From Isotricha intestinalis (Eukaryota > Ciliophora > Litostomatea > Vestibuliferida > Isotrichidae): DNA of 12,316 nucleotides. Numbering within the stretch: the stretch's first letter is position 1; the number at the start of each line of letters is the position of its first letter. A program made the position numbers and the translations under genes. Below the pieces are notes generated by a model. That model searched no databases, was not told the origin of the DNA, and saw only the letters and a list, made by a program, of their open reading frames with translations. The stretch is taken from positions 1 through 12,316 of the forward strand of contig JAJJLU010000994.1 of NCBI GenBank assembly GCA_023807065.1. Reading direction: 5' to 3'. Positions 8,824 to 12,316 of the stretch are shown in pieces.

Positions 8824-10491
8824 CTATTTTTGTTTATAAATGTTTTTGTTATTATCTTTTTTTGTTGTTAAATTTGTATAATAATTATTGTTAACCTCAT
8901 AATTACTATTTGAATGTCCTTTATTTTGTAAATTTCTTTGATAAAAGTAATTATTTTTATTTTTTATTTTTGTATCATTTAAATATGATTTTTCTTTAAA
9001 ATAAATTATTATATGATTTATTTATATTTTTTTATCTTATTTAAAAATTGGATTTAAATGAATGTCATATAAATTAAAAATTTTTATTTCTTTTTCATTT
9101 TTATTATATTTATTAATTTCAATCTTTGGATTCAATATTAATTTTTCTTCATCTTTTTTTGATTTTTTTATTAATTTATCTATTATTAATATTTACAATA
9201 TTTTTTTTCTTTTGCTTACTTATGTTATTAATATCTATAATTTTATTATTATTATATCTTAATATTATTATTATTTTTTTTATTATTATCATTATTAATA
9301 TTATTATTAAAATCATCATTTAAAGACTTTTTAAAGGTGTATTATTTAAATTAAAAGATAAAAAATCAGATTTTTCTTTATTTTTAATTTAACAATTTGA
9401 TTCAATAGAAGAAATACTATTATTTTCAACAATTGATTGTTTCATATCGTTTGATTTATCATTATTATTTTATTTGTATTATAGTTTATTAATTTATGAT
9501 TTGAAGGAGGTCAAGAAGAATTATTAATAGGATCAATTCCATCTAAAAGGTCTTTTATATAAATATTTGAATCTAATTCTTTTTTAGATGTTCTGAAGTA
9601 ATTTTTATTTGAAATTTTTTTGTAAGTAGATTTTAATACATTTAAATTATTTTTTATGAATTTGTTTGATTTTGGTTTTTGAATAAAATTATTTTCGTTT
9701 TATGATTGGCGAAGGAATTTATTTAAAATTTTATATATTTTCAAAAATATTTTGACCATTAATTTAAATTATTTTGGTTCATTGATTATTGAAAATTAAA
9801 GACTCATTTTAATTATTATCCAATGTGTTCCATATAATTCAATAGGATTTTGACTTTCATTATAATTTTAAGTTTTGACGCATTCTAAATTCTCACATAT
9901 ATTTAATAAATATTCATAATAGATATTTATTAATATTCCTAATTTATTTTGATTTTCTTTATTAATAAGAAAAGAATCTATTGTAATTTTTACCCATTCA
10001 TCACTTTTCAATTCTAAATTTTAGGATTCAATAATAGTTTAATTTATTTGAAATAATCTTTTAATAATTTTCATCTTTTTTTTGTCTTCTTTTTTTTATT
10101 TTTATTTATATTATTTATATTATTCATATTATAAAAATTATTATTATCTTTTTTAAATTTATTATAATTATTATAAGAAAAATTTAATCTTCTTTGATTT
10201 ATTAAATTTAAAAGCTTATTATTATCTTCATTTTTTTGTGTTTCTAATGATCGAATTTTATTTTTTAACATTTTTAATTTTAATAATTCAGGACTAATAA
10301 CAGGTTTTGAATTAAAAATATTAATAAAATTTTTAACAGATAAACTTAAAGGAAATTGTTTTTTTAAGATTTTGATAATTTCATTAAAGGTAATGAACTT
10401 GATTTTACCAAATTTTAATTGAATTATAATTTTTTTAGAAATTCTGAAATAAAATTTAGAATAAATACTTTCTATTATTATTATAATAATA
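8824..10491 (-). CDS. Unknown Asn/Lys-rich protein, frame-broken
   Basis: No family is recognised. On the minus strand protein-like sequence starts upstream of 10271 (ITFNEIIKILKKQFPLSLSV, then PVISPELLKLKMLKNKIRSL) with no clear ATG; the 5' limit given is approximate. It continues in other frames: SDEWVKITIDSFLINKENQN (about 9950-10005), SQNPIELYGTHW, KKELDSNIYIKDLLDGIDPI (about 9530-9590), SNDMKQSIVENNSISSIES, an Asn-rich run near 9240-9310, and KIFNLYDIHLNPIFK. It ends NNKNIYKQK at a TAG (rc of 8824-8826). Between these blocks TAA codons sit in frame (for example 10039-10041 and 10021-10023), and a TGA occurs in NNSS-TGA-PPSN (9511-9513). Gln and Trp would fit. At least four frame changes are needed. 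Composition suggests a soluble protein with disordered Asn-rich segments. That the stretch is coding is fairly secure; its limits are not. Confidence 0.55.
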
Positions 10492-10532
10492 AAATTGGAT
10501 TGATTATAAAAATATTTATTTTTATTAAATAA

Positions 10533-11521
10533 ATGAACAATAATAAAAATTATGATGAAGAAATGAAAAAATTAGTAGAAAAGGAAAATATTAGTATTTT
10601 GAAAACTTTGTTAAAATTAAAGGAAAAAACTAATAATATAAAAGAATTTTAATAAAAAAATAAAAATTAAATAAAATATATTAGTGAAAATTAAATTAAT
10701 CAACTAATAAAATTGAATATAAATAATCATAACAAAATTATTATTCTTTCAAAAGTAGAAACTCTTTTATTCCTTATCAATCAAATTCAGTGAATAAAAT
10801 ATTTATTAAACAAATTGAGCTATATAATTTAAATATTATTGATAATTGGAATATATATATAAAAGAAAAAAATAAAGGCCTTTTTATGATTGGAATTATT
10901 TTTTTTATGATTAATATATATTATATATCACCTATAAAAATAATTTATAAATATGATTTAATAAATAGAACAGGTATTAATCCTGATTTTTCAAATATTG
11001 GATTATATTTATTATCATTAAACAAATCAATTATAGATAATCAATAACTAGAATTTTTATATTTATGTTTAAAAAAAATCTCAGTTTATCTAATTTCCTC
11101 AAATATTTTTCATTATTTGTAAATCTAACCAATAAATTATAAAAATGCCCATAAAGAAAAGGATAATTAAAAATCAAATTTTTTTACCTTTAATATTATC
11201 ATCTCTAACTTAATTTATATAATATAACAATTTCCTTTCTAAGAATTATATCATAAGTTTCTGTAATATTCACATTGATTATGGTTTTAATAAATAAATT
11301 TTAGTGAATTTATTCAATAAAAAAAATTTATAAAAAGTATTGCAAAAGAAAGTATTTTGCTTTTATTAATTGTCGATTATAATATTATAATAACAATTCG
11401 TTTTTTTATTCTATTTTTTAAAAGATATATATTTAATTAATTATCAATGAGGAATGATTGGGTTCTTGAATTATTTTTTTGTTTAATTTAATCAATATTA
11501 TTTAGATGTGTCAATAAATAG
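10533..11521 (+). CDS. Unknown protein with one possible membrane segment; 3' limit uncertain
   Basis: The start is the ATG at 10533 (MNNKNYDEEMKKLVEKENIS), open to TAA at 10650-10652. In another frame, sequence that reads well as protein runs from about 10688 (STNKIEYK, YYSFKSRNSFIPYQSNS), and from 10745 to 11044 it is free of any stop. It includes IELYNLNIIDNWNIYI, a hydrophobic GLFMIGIIFFMINIYYI at about 10890-10940, and RTGINPDFSNIGLYLLSLNK. The standard stop would be TAA 11045-11047. If TAA is read as Gln and TGA as Trp, the same frame stays open to TAG 11519-11521 with protein-like content such as FPFQELYHKFLQY and LSMRNDWVLELFF. That extension is weakly supported, because an AT-rich random frame often lacks TAG and TGA. 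No family is recognised. The N-terminal piece and the main frame may be one gene split by a frame change, or unrelated. Confidence 0.4.
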
Positions 11522-11670
11522 TAAAAATTTTTTTAAAGGATAAGATTAATACAATCACAAATTTCATAATAAAAGATTAAAAAGTTTTAATTAGATTGTT
11601 AAAAATTAAAAATAAGAAATAAAAAAAAATATCAGATATTTTTAAATTAAATTCCACTGTAAATTGAATT
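11522..11670. other. Convergent intergenic region, nothing recognised
   Basis: About 150 A/T-rich bases lie between the possible end of the plus-strand gene and the TAA of the minus-strand membrane protein gene. No triplet CTA occurs here on the plus strand, so the minus-strand gene has no TAG available and must stop at a TAA or TGA. If the plus-strand gene stops at 11047, the unassigned stretch is 11048-11670. Confidence 0.4.
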
Positions 11671-12316
11671 TTATTCATTAATCATGGCCTCGGGGGAGGT
11701 TACAGTCTCTACCTGATGCTCGGGTGACCGCTGAGTATTATTTTCCTGTTTGTTTGTAAGAGCATTTGTTTTTACTTCAAAATAATCATTTTTTTGACTA
11801 CAAATTTTTTTTCTATATTTAATTAATATAAAAGCAATTAAACAAATTAATATAATTCCAACTACAACTCCAACAATCCATGTTTTATTTTTTTTCTTTT
11901 TTTCTTTTTCGACGAATATTGTGTTTTTTTCTTCTTTTTCTTCGGGTTTTTCTTCTTCTTCTCTATTAATATCTTCTGATTCATTTTCACCTTTTGTTAT
12001 ATATTCTTCTTCTTCTTTTTCACCTATTTCCTCAAATTCAGTTGGATCTATTAATTTACCTTCTTCTTCTTCTTGTTTTTGATTTTCTTCTTTTTCACCT
12101 ATCTCCTCTTTATTGACTTCCTCTTCTACCTCCTTATCTTCCTTTTCTTCTTCTTTTTCATTTACTATTTCTTCTTCATTTATTTCTTCTTTATTTAATT
12201 CCTCTTCTATTCCTTCTTCCTTTTCTTCTTCTTTTTCACTTACTATTTCTTCTTCATTTATTTCTTCTTTATTTAATTCCTCTTCTATTCCTTCTTCCTT
12301 TTCTTCTTCTTTTTCA
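11671..12316 (-). CDS. Type I membrane protein with Glu-rich stalk, C-terminal part (5' end off the right edge)
   Basis: The frame is open for all 646 bases on the minus strand and ends at TAA 11671-11673. From the right edge inward there is an outer or stalk region (12316 to about 11890) dominated by Glu and Lys with a 26-residue repeat. A short basic KEKKKKNKT follows, then a clear 20-residue transmembrane helix (11821-11880, WIVGVVVGIILICLIAFILI), a stop-transfer KYRKK, and a tail of about 50 residues (NDYFEVKTNA, RSPEHQVETVTSPEAMINE). Basic residues lie on both sides of the helix. The layout resembles single-pass surface proteins of protists, with the N-terminal ectodomain outside the window; orientation is inferred. 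No enzyme or adhesion domain is visible. The tail (11683-11760) is clearly richer in G/C than the surroundings. Gln is always CAA or CAG and Trp is TGG, unlike the other genes in the window. No frame break is seen. Confidence 0.8.
   Translation of the reverse strand, partial: EKEEEKEEGIEEELNKEEINEEEIVSEKEEEKEEGIEEELNKEEINEEEIVNEKEEEKEDKEVEEEVNKEEIGEKEENQKQEEEEGKLIDPTEFEEIGEKEEEEYITKGENESEDINREEEEKPEEKEEKNTIFVEKEKKKKNKTWIVGVVVGIILICLIAFILIKYRKKICSQKNDYFEVKTNALTNKQENNTQRSPEHQVETVTSPEAMINE
11821..11880 (-). other. Transmembrane segment of the membrane protein
   Basis: Twenty consecutive hydrophobic residues with a Gly/Val-rich first half (VGVVVGII) and Cys/Leu/Ile/Phe second half. KKNKT precedes it and KYRKK follows. 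It is the only membrane segment in the visible part of the protein. Confidence 0.85.
12141..12316 (-). repeat. 78-bp tandem repeat encoding a 26-residue Glu-rich stalk unit
   Basis: The 20-base string starting CCTTTTCTTCTTC recurs at 12141, 12219 and 12297, exactly 78 bases apart. There are two full copies and the start of a third at the window edge. The two full copies are nearly identical; one visible difference is CATTTAC versus CACTTAC, changing Asn to Ser in IVNEK/IVSEK. The period is a multiple of three, so copy number can change without breaking the frame. The sequence at 12063-12140 looks like a shorter, diverged copy. The array continues beyond the window. Confidence 0.9.

Noticed and set aside
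9062..9323. Two overlapping plus-strand frames that look like Ile/Leu/Phe-rich membrane proteins
   Set aside because: They are the complement of an Asn/Lys-rich stretch of the minus-strand gene; AAT and AAA codons read backwards give Ile and Phe.
11671..12316. CRISPR-like array from the regular repeats
   Set aside because: The repeats are contiguous 78-bp coding units without unique spacers, inside an open frame.

Overview
The window reads as a chromosome end from a very AT-rich microbial eukaryote, most plausibly a ciliate or another protist with a reassigned genetic code. Three things support this. The left edge is a short telomere-like array (four G-tracts of the form TTGGGGA on the minus strand). 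The genes are eukaryotic families (an RNF213-type giant AAA+ protein and an EXO1-type nuclease). TGA falls at a position where EXO1 proteins have a conserved tryptophan, and TAA falls repeatedly inside otherwise continuous coding sequence, where glutamine would fit. I cannot name the organism.

Layout, left to right. 1-27: telomere-like repeat. 35-7062, minus strand: one long RNF213-like gene. Its C-terminal side runs into the telomere, so the part that carries the E3 module in RNF213 is absent. The AAA2-AAA3-AAA4 core and the conserved stretch after AAA4 can be followed through many frame changes. 7063-7150: short divergent intergenic gap. 7151 to about 8624, plus strand: EXO1-like nuclease. 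About 8824-10491, minus strand: an Asn/Lys-rich protein of unknown function, convergent with EXO1. 10533 to at least 11047 and perhaps 11521, plus strand: an unknown protein with one possible membrane segment. 11671-12316, minus strand, cut by the right edge: a type I membrane protein with a Glu/Lys stalk built partly of 78-bp repeats, one transmembrane helix and a short tail.

The main caution is that the first four genes all change reading frame several times, usually at A or T runs, while protein similarity continues straight across each break. That could mean real decay of a subtelomeric locus, uncorrected long-read homopolymer errors, or an unusual decoding system. Several key residues are also substituted (EXO1 metal-binding Asp, AAA3 Walker B Glu, AAA2 P-loop glycines). 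Those favour decay or divergence over indel error alone. The right-hand gene is different: it is open across all 646 bases and uses only standard Gln and Trp codons.

No operon-like cooperation is evident. RNF213-family proteins act in ubiquitin and lipid-droplet or antimicrobial functions, EXO1 acts in DNA end resection and mismatch repair, and the right-hand protein looks like a cell-surface stalk protein. No RNA genes, CRISPR arrays or transposons were recognised.
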